From: an uncultured Eubacteriales bacterium
GTDB lineage: Bacteria; Bacillota; Clostridia; Oscillospirales; Oscillospiraceae
Length of the DNA: 64,000 nucleotides
Assembly: GCA_900543085.1 (NCBI GenBank)
Contig: UQQF01000006.1
Span: 1-64,000 of the forward strand
Direction: 5' to 3'
Positions 34,296-43,801 of the stretch are shown here, one piece after another. Position 1 is the stretch's first letter. Every line of letters begins with the position of its first letter. A model generated the notes under the pieces. The model saw only the letters and a program-made list of their open reading frames with translations, did not search any database and was not told the origin of the DNA. A program made the position numbers and the translations under genes.

Positions 34296-34703
34296 TCAAT
34301 AGCCGGCTTTTTTCAGCTCGTCGAGCATGGCTGTCCGCCGCGGGTATTCGTTTTTCCAGCGCTCGGTTAATTCGGCGTCGGCTTGGCCGGGGTATTTGCC
34401 CAGATGCCTCAAATGTGCGATGGTGTGGGCACAAGCCTGCCGGTCGCAGGATGCGCGCATCATTTTGTCAAGCAGAGACGTATAGGCGCCCCGAAGCTCC
34501 ATGGAAAAAAGCGGCAGCTGCGCTGCCTCCCAGCGGTCCAGGGCCGGGAAATTATTTTGTGAAATCTCATATTCAAGCAAGCGCCCGTACAGGCCCTCCG
34601 AGGCCAGAAGCTCCTCGCGGAACTGCGTGCCGCCCTTATAGTAATCATAGCCGCGCTGCAAAATCCTCGGCTCGAACATCTCCTGCCAGTTTCTATATGA
34701 CAT
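34296..34703 (-). CDS. Hypothetical protein resembling a SWIM protein without its zinc finger
   Basis: A 135-residue protein. Its start (WQEMFEPRILQRGYDYYKGG) and end (WKNEYPRRTAMLDELKKAGY) match what I recall of SWIM zinc-finger proteins. The CxCx...CxH finger expected in the middle is absent; only two lone Cys remain (ASCDRQAC). It may be an internal-deletion product or a distinct small family. Function unknown. Confidence 0.55.
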   Translation of the reverse strand: MSYRNWQEMFEPRILQRGYDYYKGGTQFREELLASEGLYGRLLEYEISQNNFPALDRWEAAQLPLFSMELRGAYTSLLDKMMRASCDRQACAHTIAHLRHLGKYPGQADAELTERWKNEYPRRTAMLDELKKAGY

Positions 34704-34803
34704 TCAGCATCACCGCCTCAAAGCGTTGCCAAAATAATCCTGACACACTTCGCATGAAACCCAATGCTCCGGCGGCGTTTCCGCGCGGCCGCGGCTTCGC
34801 ATG

Positions 34804-34836
34804 AAAAAAGGGCGGCTGCTTTGAAACAGCCGCCCG
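34804..34836 (-). terminator. Terminator of the minus-strand FabK/NMO-like gene
   Basis: Reading minus strand: GGGCGGCTG / CAGCCGCCC stem followed by TTTTTT, 30 bases after the stop codon. Confidence 0.8.
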
Positions 34837-34865
34837 TGAACGGGAAAATAGCTTCGATATTTGCT

Positions 34866-35972
34866 TCAAACAACGTATTTGCTCTTGAGGCCGCAAATAA
34901 TCTCTTCGGTCTCGGCGGCTATCTTCTGCACCATGTCCGCGCAGGGGGGAAGATCGGTTATGCGCTGGGCGCATTCGCCGGCGCCGGCCATGGCGCGCTC
35001 CGCGTCGCCGTTATAGGTGGCCGCGACGCCGTGGCGCTCGGCCACGAGCAGGTCCATGGGTATCTTGGAGAAGTCGTCCGGCACGCCGACGTAGGAGCCG
35101 GGCGCGTCCTTGGCGGTGTTGTACGCGTGCTGCTGGGCGGCGGGAGTGCGCAGCCAGCGGGCGGGGCCGACAAAGCCGCGGGCAATCAGGGTGCCGCCGT
35201 CGCCGCAGTCGAGGACCAGCTTCTTCCACAAGTCGCAGAAGTCGCTCTCCTCGGTGGCGAGGAAGCGGGTGCCCATCTGGACGCCGTCCGCGCCCATGGC
35301 GAGCGCCGCGGCGAGGCTCTTCGCGTCGCAGTACCCGCCGGTGCCGCAGACGAGGGTGTTTTCATCGGAGAACTTCTCGACGATATCCGGCAGCAGCGTC
35401 ATGCTGTGTACGGGCTGCCAGGCGGTGTGGAAGCCGCCCTCGTGGCCGGAGGCTATGAGCACCTGCACGCCGGCCTTCTTGCAGCGGGCGGCGGTGCGCA
35501 CGCCGGGGAAGACGTGCATCCAAATCATGCCCTGCTCCTTGACGAAGCCGGCCCAGGGCACGGGGTCGCCGGCGGTTGTGACGAGGACCTTGAAGCGTTC
35601 GGCGACGGCCGGGTCCTGACGGACCTCTTTGATGGCCTTCATAACGTTCATGGCGTTCTCCTTAACCTCGGCGGAGACCATGACGTTGGCGCCGAAAACG
35701 GTCCCCTCATTGGTCTCGTTGTAGATGCGGGTGAACATCTTCTTGAAGATAGTGACGTCGTCGTCGTCAAGCTCCGCGTGCGCCTGCTTGCAGAAGTCCT
35801 CGAAAACGACGGGGTTGGACTTGCGGGAGGTGGTGCCAAAGGTGCTGCACAGGCCGAGGCAGCCGGCGTTGGCGGCCGCGATGCAGAGGCTGGTCACGGG
35901 GAACGGGCCCATACCCGCCTGGATGATGGGGTATTTAATGCCTACGAGTTCGGTCAATCTGGTCTTGAGCAT
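34866..35972 (-). CDS. FabK/nitronate-monooxygenase-like flavoenzyme (C)
   Basis: A 368-residue FMN TIM-barrel protein. It shows the usual start (LVGIKYPIIQAGMG), a glycine-rich phosphate-binding stretch (VLIASGHEGGFHTAW) and the C-terminal FMN loop (LAMGADGVQMGTRFLATEES). Relatives are NADH-dependent enoyl reductases or nitronate oxidases. In an anaerobe next to acyl-CoA genes, reduction of an activated C=C is more plausible than nitronate oxidation. It follows the GntP permease on the same strand, after a hairpin. It is longer and more diverged than the two paralogues in the plus-strand operon. Confidence 0.82.
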   Translation of the reverse strand: MLKTRLTELVGIKYPIIQAGMGPFPVTSLCIAAANAGCLGLCSTFGTTSRKSNPVVFEDFCKQAHAELDDDDVTIFKKMFTRIYNETNEGTVFGANVMVSAEVKENAMNVMKAIKEVRQDPAVAERFKVLVTTAGDPVPWAGFVKEQGMIWMHVFPGVRTAARCKKAGVQVLIASGHEGGFHTAWQPVHSMTLLPDIVEKFSDENTLVCGTGGYCDAKSLAAALAMGADGVQMGTRFLATEESDFCDLWKKLVLDCGDGGTLIARGFVGPARWLRTPAAQQHAYNTAKDAPGSYVGVPDDFSKIPMDLLVAERHGVAATYNGDAERAMAGAGECAQRITDLPPCADMVQKIAAETEEIICGLKSKYVV

Positions 35973-36008
35973 GAGTTATCTCCTTCCTTGAGTTCGGATA
36001 TTCTGTAA

Positions 36009-36041
36009 AGAGCCCTGTCCGCGTGAAACGAACAGGGCTCT
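36009..36041 (-). terminator. Hairpin between gntP and the flavoenzyme gene
   Basis: Perfect 10-bp stem AGAGCCCTGT / ACAGGGCTCT with a 13-base loop. On the minus strand a short T-run follows, so it may partly terminate the permease transcript and lower expression of the downstream gene. Confidence 0.6.
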
Positions 36042-36086
36042 GAATAGCTGGCGTCCCTTCGCGGGATAGTACGCCTTGTCTGAAAA

Positions 36087-37412
36087 TCAGAAGTAAATTC
36101 CCAGACTTATTAGAGTTGCCGCGACGAGCGACACTATTGTTGTGTTGACAATGGACAGGAAGAAAATGTTGACGTAAGCCTGCCTGTGGGTAAGCTTCGT
36201 GGTGGAAAGGGAGGTGATGACGCCGGAGCTGTGGGGCAGGTCGTCGAGGCCGATGGAGGAGATGGTTACCAGCCTGTGCAGGTACTCGGCCGGGATGCCG
36301 GTGGCCTGGAACAGCTCGCCGAAGTTCTGGAACGCGATGTTCTCGCCGGAGGAGGCGGAGCCGCAGATGGCGGAGCAGACGTTGCAGATGATGACAATCG
36401 TGAAGGCGTTGACGCCGAGGTGCATGAGGCTCTGAACTATGTTCTGGAAGCCGGGGACAGCGCCGACGACGCCGCCGAAGCCGGAAGCGCAGCAGACGGT
36501 GACCAGGGGCATGATGGCCATGGGGATAGCGCCGGCGAGGAGAGACTTGATGTTCATGAGCTTCTTCTCAAGGATGGAGAAGAGCACGTAGCCGACAACG
36601 ATGCCGCAGCAGAGGGACATCTCAGCGGTCAGCTTGACAAAGTTGAGCATGACGATGACGACGATCATCGGGATGAGGCAGGCCCAGATGGGCTTCTCAT
36701 TCTCAACGGTGGGCTCAACGAGGGTTTCCTTGCTTATCTCAGCGCCGGTGGGCATGAAGCCTTCGCCGCGCTTGTGGGTGCGCTTGACCTGGATGAAGAT
36801 GTAGGTCATGCCGAGGATGAGGGCGAGGATGGCGCAGAAGATGCCGAGTCCGGCGCCCGCCATGGGAGTGGTGCCCAGGTAGTCAGTCGGGATTATGTTC
36901 TGGAACTGGGGAGAGCCGGGCAGCATACCAATCGTAATGGTGGAGGAGCCGAGCGAGGAGCAGGTGTACAGCCACCAGGGGATGTCAAGGTCCTTGAACA
37001 GCGCGCGGGCCAGAGAGACCATGATGAAGACGGTAACGAAGACGTTGACGCCGCCGTAGGTCAGGATGAGCTGGATGCAGGGGATGCTGGCGACGGCCAG
37101 GAACTTGGCGGTCAGAGGATTCTTGGCCTTTCTGGCGATGCGGGCAACCTTTACCGCTATGGAAGCCGCGGCGGCGGAGTCGCCCATGACCTTCGCGAAC
37201 AGTCCGCTGAACAGGAACAGCACGAGGTAGCCTTTGAGGAAGCCGGACGCGCTCGTCATGAACGAATCGGTGAGAGCGGTGAACGGATTAAGGCCGCCGC
37301 AGAGCGCCACGATTATCGCACTGATAATCGCGACGAAAATCGTGTTGTACCCCCTGAATGCGAGCCAGATAAAGGCTGCGAGGCCAACGATGATTCCGAT
37401 GATACTCAGCAT
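36087..37412 (-). CDS. GntP-family organic-acid:H+ symporter
   Basis: A 441-residue polytopic membrane protein with about 12 segments. Signatures include LILTYGGVNVFV, the PGSPQFQN loop, and the C-terminal CGSASSGENIAFQNF and SIGLDDLPHSSGVI. GntP-family members import gluconate, glycerate, hydroxybutyrate and similar hydroxy or keto acids. It is divergent from the PucR regulator at 37632 and probably under its control. It is the only transporter in the island, so it likely brings in the pathway substrate. Confidence 0.88.
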   Translation of the reverse strand: MLSIIGIIVGLAAFIWLAFRGYNTIFVAIISAIIVALCGGLNPFTALTDSFMTSASGFLKGYLVLFLFSGLFAKVMGDSAAAASIAVKVARIARKAKNPLTAKFLAVASIPCIQLILTYGGVNVFVTVFIMVSLARALFKDLDIPWWLYTCSSLGSSTITIGMLPGSPQFQNIIPTDYLGTTPMAGAGLGIFCAILALILGMTYIFIQVKRTHKRGEGFMPTGAEISKETLVEPTVENEKPIWACLIPMIVVIVMLNFVKLTAEMSLCCGIVVGYVLFSILEKKLMNIKSLLAGAIPMAIMPLVTVCCASGFGGVVGAVPGFQNIVQSLMHLGVNAFTIVIICNVCSAICGSASSGENIAFQNFGELFQATGIPAEYLHRLVTISSIGLDDLPHSSGVITSLSTTKLTHRQAYVNIFFLSIVNTTIVSLVAATLISLGIYF

Positions 37413-37631
37413 TAGTTAATTCCCTCTTTCTCTTTTCTACATTTTCCAAGGCGCTCACCGCGCGCTGGCCAGACGCCTTGCGGAATGCGAACCTTCGAAA
37501 TTGCTTAAATATTAACATGAGGGTCTGAATAATTAAACATCAAAAAATCTAAAAATCGGGTTGAAATTTTTCGAATCTGTGGTTAAAATATCTACAAGGA
37601 AAATTTATAATTATTTTGTGAGGAATCCGCT

Positions 37632-39233
37632 GTGAAAATTACAAAATCGATTGTTTGTGATATTTTGAAGCCGCACAACATAGTTGAGTACACGCCCGGG
37701 GAAGCCGAGCGGACCTTCGAAAAAGTGGAGTTTGTGACCGGAAGCAGCCACACTTTTACCACAGATGTCCTCTACATTTCGACGGCCGGGCAGCTGCAAA
37801 AAGCGGCCTGCCCCGAGATGGACGGCATATGCGCCGTGTGCCGGGGAGACGAGGCTTTTGCGAAGGAATTCACTGAAAAACACAGCGTGAGCCTGCTGCT
37901 GTTTCCGGAGAGCGAGGACTTTTTTCAGGTCGCGAACGAGCTCCTTGAGAACATAGAAAGGCTCAACAGCTGGGAGAACAAGGTCAGGACATGCATAGCC
38001 GCCGGGGATCCCGTACAGAGCCTGATAGAGGCCGGCGCGGACATATTTGGGGAAAACCCCATCGTGCTGCTGAGCGTATCATTCAACGTGGTGGCCAGAA
38101 GCCTGGAGAGCACCGACCGCAATGAGAAGGTGAACGGGCTGCTTCAGAGGGGATATCTGACCTGGGAGGAGTCGGACATAATGTCCCGCATGGGCTACCC
38201 TCTGCACAGGGACGATTATAAAGACGGCATGCTGGTCACCCCGCCGACCTATATGGGCTGCCCGTTCATGCTCGTGGCCTTTCCGCCGGCCATGAAGCAG
38301 GCCGCGTTCCTGGCGGTATACTATGTGGCAAGCGAACCGACACCGGGACAGCTGGATATTTTCCGCTGCTATGCGGGCCTTGTCCAGCAGTACATAACGA
38401 GGCGCCTCAAGCCGGACAAGCAGATGCCTTCGGCGCCGGAGCTGTTTATGGACGACATACTGCTCCGCACGAACGACGATAAGGAGTACCTGGCCGACAG
38501 AGCGCGGCAGCTGCAGCTTCCAGTGAACGAGCCGTACAGGGTCGGGGTGATTCAGTGGGAAGCGTATTCCAGGGACCAGGCGGACTTCGTCCTCTGGCGA
38601 GTCCGGTCCATTCTGGGGAAATCCATCTACAGGATTATGCGCTATCACGACTCGGTGCTGCTTCTCATGAAGGGAAGCCTGCCGCACGCAAAGGTGCTCA
38701 GAAGCATGGACGAGACCTCCGACAAGCTGGAGGGCATTCTCTCCGTCTGCAACGGCCATATCGGCTTCTCGCCGGAGGTGGACAACCTGTTCAAGCTGGA
38801 CGTCGCGTACAGGCAGGCCTGCTCGGCGGCGAAATTCGGCCGGCTCATGGACAGCGGGGAAAAGCTGTACTTCTACTCCGAATACTATATATACGATATG
38901 ATAGACAACTATTCGGAAAAATTCCGCATTGAGGACATGTTCGTTCAGAAGCTCCGCCTTCTGGAGAACAAGGACGAGGGCAGCTTCAACAACCTCAACC
39001 TGCTGCGCAGCTATCTGCTGTCCGAGAGAAACCTGTCCGAGACGGCGCGTCTGCTGCACATGCACAGAAACAGCGTCATATACAGGATGGGCAAGATTTC
39101 CGACATACTCGGCGTGGACCTGGACGACCCGGACGTGAGACTCCGGCTGCTCATCTCGTTTAAGATACTCGAAATGATAAACGGCAGGAAGTTCCCGCCC
39201 CTCCACGACGGAGAGGACGCGCAGCTGAAGTAG
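37632..39233 (+). CDS. PucR/CdaR-family transcriptional regulator (1)
   Basis: A 533-residue regulator. An N-terminal PucR-like sensing domain and a central GGDEF-like fold region are followed by the C-terminal helix-turn-helix (LSETARLLHMHRNSVIYRMG, then KISDILG). PucR proteins respond to small organic ligands. It starts at GTG behind GAGGA. The position, divergent from gntP and convergent with a second PucR gene, suggests control of permease uptake. Confidence 0.85.
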   Translation: MKITKSIVCDILKPHNIVEYTPGEAERTFEKVEFVTGSSHTFTTDVLYISTAGQLQKAACPEMDGICAVCRGDEAFAKEFTEKHSVSLLLFPESEDFFQVANELLENIERLNSWENKVRTCIAAGDPVQSLIEAGADIFGENPIVLLSVSFNVVARSLESTDRNEKVNGLLQRGYLTWEESDIMSRMGYPLHRDDYKDGMLVTPPTYMGCPFMLVAFPPAMKQAAFLAVYYVASEPTPGQLDIFRCYAGLVQQYITRRLKPDKQMPSAPELFMDDILLRTNDDKEYLADRARQLQLPVNEPYRVGVIQWEAYSRDQADFVLWRVRSILGKSIYRIMRYHDSVLLLMKGSLPHAKVLRSMDETSDKLEGILSVCNGHIGFSPEVDNLFKLDVAYRQACSAAKFGRLMDSGEKLYFYSEYYIYDMIDNYSEKFRIEDMFVQKLRLLENKDEGSFNNLNLLRSYLLSERNLSETARLLHMHRNSVIYRMGKISDILGVDLDDPDVRLRLLISFKILEMINGRKFPPLHDGEDAQLK

Positions 39234-39252
39234 AAAAGCCAAAAGAACAGAC

Positions 39253-39293
39253 AAAAGGCCGGCCGCCTGCATTGCGCAGGCGGCCGGCCTTTT
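39253..39293. terminator. Bidirectional terminator between the two PucR genes
   Basis: Perfect 18-bp stem AAAAGGCCGGCCGCCTGC / GCAGGCGGCCGGCCTTTT with an ATTGC loop. It serves both convergent genes. Confidence 0.9.
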
Positions 39294-39303
39294 CATTTTG
39301 CGC

Positions 39304-40716
39304 TCAGTCCTGCGGGGCGTTCTGCCGGCGCAGGATATCGTAGGAGACCAGGAAGGCCATGCGGCTTTCATAGTCGAGCGGCTCCAGATGTATGATGTCC
39401 CGAATCTTGTTCATCCGGTACTTCAGGGTGTTTATGTGTATATCCAGCTCCGCGGCCGCGGCCGCAAGGCTGCAGTTGTGCTTCAGGTAGCAATACAGCG
39501 TGTCCAGCAGCTGCTGTCCGCCGCCGCTTTCGAGCAGCGCGCTTATCGACGGGTGGAGAAGCCTCTCACAGCCGCCCGAATGGAAGCGCTCGATGTAGTA
39601 ATCCCAGAGGTAGTCGCCGCACATGTGCAGGCAGGATTCGGAGCCGGACTTGTGCGAAAGGGCTATCTTGGCCTGGAGGTAGGCGTCGGGTATCCCGTCC
39701 CAGGAGGTGAAGGGCAGAGAGACCCCGCCGTTGAAGCCTATGGGCGCGAGAAGGTCGTTCAGGATTTTGCAGCCGAACTTGAAATCGCAGTCGGCGATGA
39801 GGCAGACTATGGCGTCGTTATAGTTGAACGAGAAGGAGAAGGGCAGGCGGGTGGAAAGAGTGTAGGGCAGGGCCTTGGCGGCGAAGCTGTCCTTGGGGTG
39901 GTTCTCGATGAGCACAAAGTAGGCCCCGTCGGAGACCGCCCAGCCCAGCACCTGCTCCAGGTCGTGAAAGTCCTGCATGGATATCTCCTGGTGGTCCAGA
40001 AGGCGCATTATGAAGTTGCGGTTCATCATCAGGCCGGGCTGCTCCAGCCCGGAGACGTTCGCGCTCTGGAAAATGCTCTGGGCAAATCGGCCGAGATGCA
40101 TCTGAATGTCCCCGATGGGCTCGGCGCTGCTCTCCGTCGGAAAGATGGAGAAGACGACGAACGAGCTGTCGGGAAAAATAAAGTTGCCGAACAGATACTG
40201 CCTCTGAAAGTAGGACGACCAGAAGCTGGTGATGCCGTGTATGCCGAGCGATATCCTGTGACAGGCGGGGATGTTGCGTATCAGCGTCATGTAGATGGGG
40301 TCCATGGGCTTGGGAAGGACCTCGGTCTTGTCCGTGGAATAGTATATCCTGCCCAGCGCGTCCAGGATTTTTACCGTATATCCGGGGAAGAGCTCGCTGA
40401 CAAGCGACAGGTACTCGGAGAGCTGCTTCCTTGTGGCGACGGCGTTGAGAGCCCGCCGCTCCCAGTTGTTGTAGAAGTCCATGTGCCGGACGACGGCGTT
40501 TATCACGTCCTCTATACCCGCGTTGAATACGGTTATGCGGTTTGCGGCGTTTTCGCAGATTACATTTCCGCCCTCGCTGAAAAGCTTCAATATGGACGGA
40601 GCATCCCCGCTGTTTCCGACCGTAAAGGAACTTATCTGCAGCTCATCCTCGCCAAGTTCTGCCTTCGTTTCAAACTCGGAGAGAAAGTAAGCTATCATTT
40701 CCATGTTAAAGAGCAT
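39304..40716 (-). CDS. PucR/CdaR-family transcriptional regulator (2)
   Basis: About 470 residues with the same C-terminal helix-turn-helix type (CSLAAAAAELDIHINTLKYR, then MNKIRDI) and a diverged sensing part. I chose ATG 40716 because GGAGG lies 5 bases before it; a GC-rich frame upstream stays open but lacks a site. It is divergent from the large plus-strand operon and the natural candidate to control it. Confidence 0.83.
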   Translation of the reverse strand: MLFNMEMIAYFLSEFETKAELGEDELQISSFTVGNSGDAPSILKLFSEGGNVICENAANRITVFNAGIEDVINAVVRHMDFYNNWERRALNAVATRKQLSEYLSLVSELFPGYTVKILDALGRIYYSTDKTEVLPKPMDPIYMTLIRNIPACHRISLGIHGITSFWSSYFQRQYLFGNFIFPDSSFVVFSIFPTESSAEPIGDIQMHLGRFAQSIFQSANVSGLEQPGLMMNRNFIMRLLDHQEISMQDFHDLEQVLGWAVSDGAYFVLIENHPKDSFAAKALPYTLSTRLPFSFSFNYNDAIVCLIADCDFKFGCKILNDLLAPIGFNGGVSLPFTSWDGIPDAYLQAKIALSHKSGSESCLHMCGDYLWDYYIERFHSGGCERLLHPSISALLESGGGQQLLDTLYCYLKHNCSLAAAAAELDIHINTLKYRMNKIRDIIHLEPLDYESRMAFLVSYDILRRQNAPQD

Positions 40717-40898
40717 AGCAGCCTCCGTCGCGGCCATCGCGTCCCGCCCGGAGCGTGTACACTATGACCACACAGCAAGAATCAGATTTGAAATAATTAT
40801 AACACATTGACCGTAAAATGATAGTCCCAACAAGACAAAAAAACAGAAAATATTCATAGAAATTTGTCTGCTAAGTGTCTAACAAAGTCGGCGTCTAA

Positions 40899-40916
40899 TT
40901 GATATTATTATATCAA
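40899..40916 (+). promoter_or_regulatory. Dyad operator candidate ahead of the acyl-CoA operon
   Basis: TTGATAT-TATT-ATATCAA, 7-bp perfect arms, in the AT-rich intergenic region between the divergent PucR gene and the operon. Candidate binding site for either PucR protein. A precise -10/-35 pair is not clear. Confidence 0.5.
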
Positions 40917-41006
40917 TCTGTGAAAGACAGTCGATTTAAGCCCTTCAAAGCTGCGCAACAGCGGGCCTGGAGGCGGGACTATCACAATAAAAGGAGATGT
41001 TTGGCT

Positions 41007-42185
41007 GTGTTTGATTTTTCCCTTACCGAGGAGCAGGAGCTGCTTATTGAGCAGGTAGAGGAGTTCATGAAGCGCGGTAACTACGACGACTACTTCAAAG
41101 AGTGCGACCGCGAGAGAAAGTACCCGGAAGAGGCCTGCCGCGCTTTCTGCGAAGAGGGCTTCAACCTGCTTGACTGCCCGGAGGAATACGGCGGGGCGGG
41201 ACTGGACCTCGTGTCCTCCGTGCTGATGAAGCTGAAGTTCTATGAGTACGGCTGGCCGGCGCTCACTCTGCCGGGCGGAGCCCTGGAGCTGGACAACATC
41301 CTGGCCTACGGCACGAAAGAGCAGCAGGAGCTCATTATAGAGGAAGTCATGCAGGGCCGCAAGGCGTATACGCTGGGCTTTACCGAGCCCCAGGCCGGCT
41401 CCGACAACTCCGCCATGGCCACCCGCGCCGAGCACCGCGACGGCAAGGTGTACATCACCGGCCACAAGACCTTCAACACCTACGCCACCATGTCCAGATA
41501 CATGATGTGCGTTGCGCGCGAGTACGAGGTGCTCGACAAGCCCAAGAAGGACATGAGCTGGTATCTCATTCCGCTCAGGGACGCCGACGGAAATCTGACC
41601 CCGGGCGTCACGATACACGTCCTGGACAAGATTGGCTGCCACTGCATGCCCACCTGCGAGGTCTATCTCGACAATGTCGAGGTCCCGGAGACCGCGCTGG
41701 TCGGTGAAAAGGGCAAGGGCTTCTACCAGCTGCTCAAGAACTTCGAGACTGAGCGCCTGCTGACCTGCGTGTCCAACGTCGGCTACGCAAGGGCGGCTTA
41801 TCACGACGCGGCGGTCTACGCTTCCCAGCGCATCCAGTTCGGAAAGACCATAGGCAGCTTCCAGATTATCCAGCAGAAGCTGGTTGACATGAAGATTAAG
41901 TGCGACAACATGTACAACATGCTGATGCGCACCGCCTGGAAGAAATCCGTGGGCGAGTCCATCATGCTTGACGCCTCGATGCTCAAGCGGTATACGGGAC
42001 AGGCCGCTTTTGAGGTCCTCGACGACGCCATTCAGGTCCTGGGCGGCATCGGCTACACGAACGACACGCGCATCGCGCGGCTGTGGAGAGACCAGCGCGG
42101 CGCCCGCATTTACGCCGGAACTGAGGAGATTATGGTGCATTCCGTCGCCAGGGGCCTCATCAATCAGGAGGCCGGCATCCAGTAA
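41007..42185 (+). CDS. Acyl-CoA dehydrogenase (CaiA/CarC-like)
   Basis: A 392-residue FAD enzyme: FTEPQAGSDNSAMATRAE (FAD and substrate loop), RIQFGKTIGSFQIIQQKL, and the C-terminal QVLGGIGYTNDTRIARLWRD. The usual catalytic Glu of the YEGT loop is Ala here (IYAGTEEI, about residue 370). A Glu at about 249 (ETERLL) lies where isovaleryl-CoA dehydrogenases keep theirs. It starts at GTG 41007 behind AAAGGAG. With FixA/FixB-like Etf and ligase genes following, reduction of an enoyl-CoA or its reverse is expected. First gene of the operon. Confidence 0.88.
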   Translation: MFDFSLTEEQELLIEQVEEFMKRGNYDDYFKECDRERKYPEEACRAFCEEGFNLLDCPEEYGGAGLDLVSSVLMKLKFYEYGWPALTLPGGALELDNILAYGTKEQQELIIEEVMQGRKAYTLGFTEPQAGSDNSAMATRAEHRDGKVYITGHKTFNTYATMSRYMMCVAREYEVLDKPKKDMSWYLIPLRDADGNLTPGVTIHVLDKIGCHCMPTCEVYLDNVEVPETALVGEKGKGFYQLLKNFETERLLTCVSNVGYARAAYHDAAVYASQRIQFGKTIGSFQIIQQKLVDMKIKCDNMYNMLMRTAWKKSVGESIMLDASMLKRYTGQAAFEVLDDAIQVLGGIGYTNDTRIARLWRDQRGARIYAGTEEIMVHSVARGLINQEAGIQ

Positions 42186-42234
42186 GCGCGGCTCCAACGC
42201 CGCCTGGCTATAGAGCGTATTTAAAGAGGCTATC

Positions 42235-43782
42235 ATGAACCTGAAAGACCTTATTATAAATTCTGCCAGGCTTTTTCCGGACAAAACTGCTGTAATACAC
42301 AGGAAAAAGCGCCTTACATACAGAGAATTTTATACCCGCACCTGTGCCTGCGGCTCCGCGATGAGGAATGCGGGGGTCGGGAAGGGCGACCGCGTCTGCA
42401 TTGCCGCAAGGAACTGCATAGAGTACCTGGAGATAATGTTTGGCTGCTCGATGATAGGCGCGGTGCCCTGCCTCATAAACTGGCGGCTGTCCTCGGACGC
42501 CCTGTGTACGATGGCGAGGGAGACTGAGCCGAAGCTGCTGTTCATCTCGAACACGGATATCTCGAAGGCCGCTGCGCTGACGGATGCGAATCAGAAAGAC
42601 GCCGTCCGCGTAATAAGCGTCTGCGACGACCCGGAAATACCGAGCAGCTACGACGAGTTCAGGAGCGGAGGGAGCGCTGAGCTCGAGTTTGCCGAGACGA
42701 AGGAAGACGACACGGGCATGATTCTCTTCACCAGCGGCACCACCGGCCGTGCGAAGGGAGTGCTCATATCCAACAGGGCGCTGCTGATTCAGATATACAA
42801 CACTGCGGTCTGCGCGCGCTGGAGCCATGAGGAGCGGTTCATGTGCGTTTCGCCCATATGCCACTCCATAAGCCTTTCCGTCATAACGACGTTCTGCGTG
42901 GGAGGCACGCTCATTCTCTGCCCGCTGGAGTACCTCAAGGACTACAGGAAGATTCTCAGCGTACTGGAGGAGGAGCGCGTCACCCGTACCGCCATGGTGC
43001 CTACGGTCATTGAGCGCATGGTAAGCTGCGCCGAGGACAACGGCATAACGAACTCGACGCTGCGCACCATTTCCTACGGAGCCTCTCCGATGAACGCCTC
43101 GCTGATAGAGCGCTGCCGCAGGATATTCAACTGCAGATTCCATCAGGGCTACGGCATGACCGAGACCTACGGCACGATAACGGCGCTTTTGCCGGAGGAC
43201 CACGACAGGCCGGAATGCCTGGGCTCGGTCGGACGGCCGATGGCCGGAGCCTGCGTAAAGATACTCGGCGACAACGGCGCCGAGCTGCCCGCCGGACACA
43301 TAGGGGAGATCGTCATAAAGGCGGAGACCCTTATGCAGGGCTACCTGAGCATGCCGGAGCTGACGGAAAAGGTAATAGTCAACGGCTGGTATCACTCCGG
43401 AGACATAGGCTACATCGGAGAAAACGGCTATCTTTTCCTGACGGATAGAAAGAACTCGATGATAATCACCGGCGGGGAGAACGTCTTTCCGTCCGAGATA
43501 GAGAGCTGCATATTGGAGCTCTCGCCCGAAGTCAGGGAGGTCTGCGTCGCCGGGCTTCCCGACCCCGTCTGGGGAGAGATGGTAGTGGCGGCCGTGGTAA
43601 AGAGAGAGAATTCCACGCTTACCGAGAACGACATAATGGCACATTGCCGCGAGCGCCTGGGCAGCTTCAAAAAGCCCAAGAGGGTCATGTTCGTAGACAC
43701 GCTGCCCGTGAACGGCGGCGGCAAGGTGCAGCGGGAAACGGTAAAAGAGATGTTTCAGAACATGAACACAGATAAAAAGTGA
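42235..43782 (+). CDS. Acyl-CoA synthetase / CoA ligase (CaiC-like)
   Basis: A 515-residue ANL-superfamily enzyme. It shows the AMP-binding loop MILFTSGTTGRAKGVLIS, GYGMTETYG, the hinge-region YHSGDIGYIGENGYLFLTDR, and the C-terminal Lys in PVNGGGKVQRE. It activates a carboxylate with ATP and CoA. The order dehydrogenase, ligase, EtfB, EtfA recalls the carnitine (cai/fix) and caffeate (car) operons. The acid it uses cannot be read from sequence. Confidence 0.9.
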   Translation: MNLKDLIINSARLFPDKTAVIHRKKRLTYREFYTRTCACGSAMRNAGVGKGDRVCIAARNCIEYLEIMFGCSMIGAVPCLINWRLSSDALCTMARETEPKLLFISNTDISKAAALTDANQKDAVRVISVCDDPEIPSSYDEFRSGGSAELEFAETKEDDTGMILFTSGTTGRAKGVLISNRALLIQIYNTAVCARWSHEERFMCVSPICHSISLSVITTFCVGGTLILCPLEYLKDYRKILSVLEEERVTRTAMVPTVIERMVSCAEDNGITNSTLRTISYGASPMNASLIERCRRIFNCRFHQGYGMTETYGTITALLPEDHDRPECLGSVGRPMAGACVKILGDNGAELPAGHIGEIVIKAETLMQGYLSMPELTEKVIVNGWYHSGDIGYIGENGYLFLTDRKNSMIITGGENVFPSEIESCILELSPEVREVCVAGLPDPVWGEMVVAAVVKRENSTLTENDIMAHCRERLGSFKKPKRVMFVDTLPVNGGGKVQRETVKEMFQNMNTDKK

Positions 43783-43801
43783 GAAGGGAGAAGAACTTTC
43801 C

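Noticed and set aside
36186..37415. 409-codon plus-strand ORF opposite gntP, and similar ORFs opposite the FabK-like gene (34764-36008)
   Set aside because: Gly/Asp/Glu-rich antisense frames of recognisable minus-strand genes.
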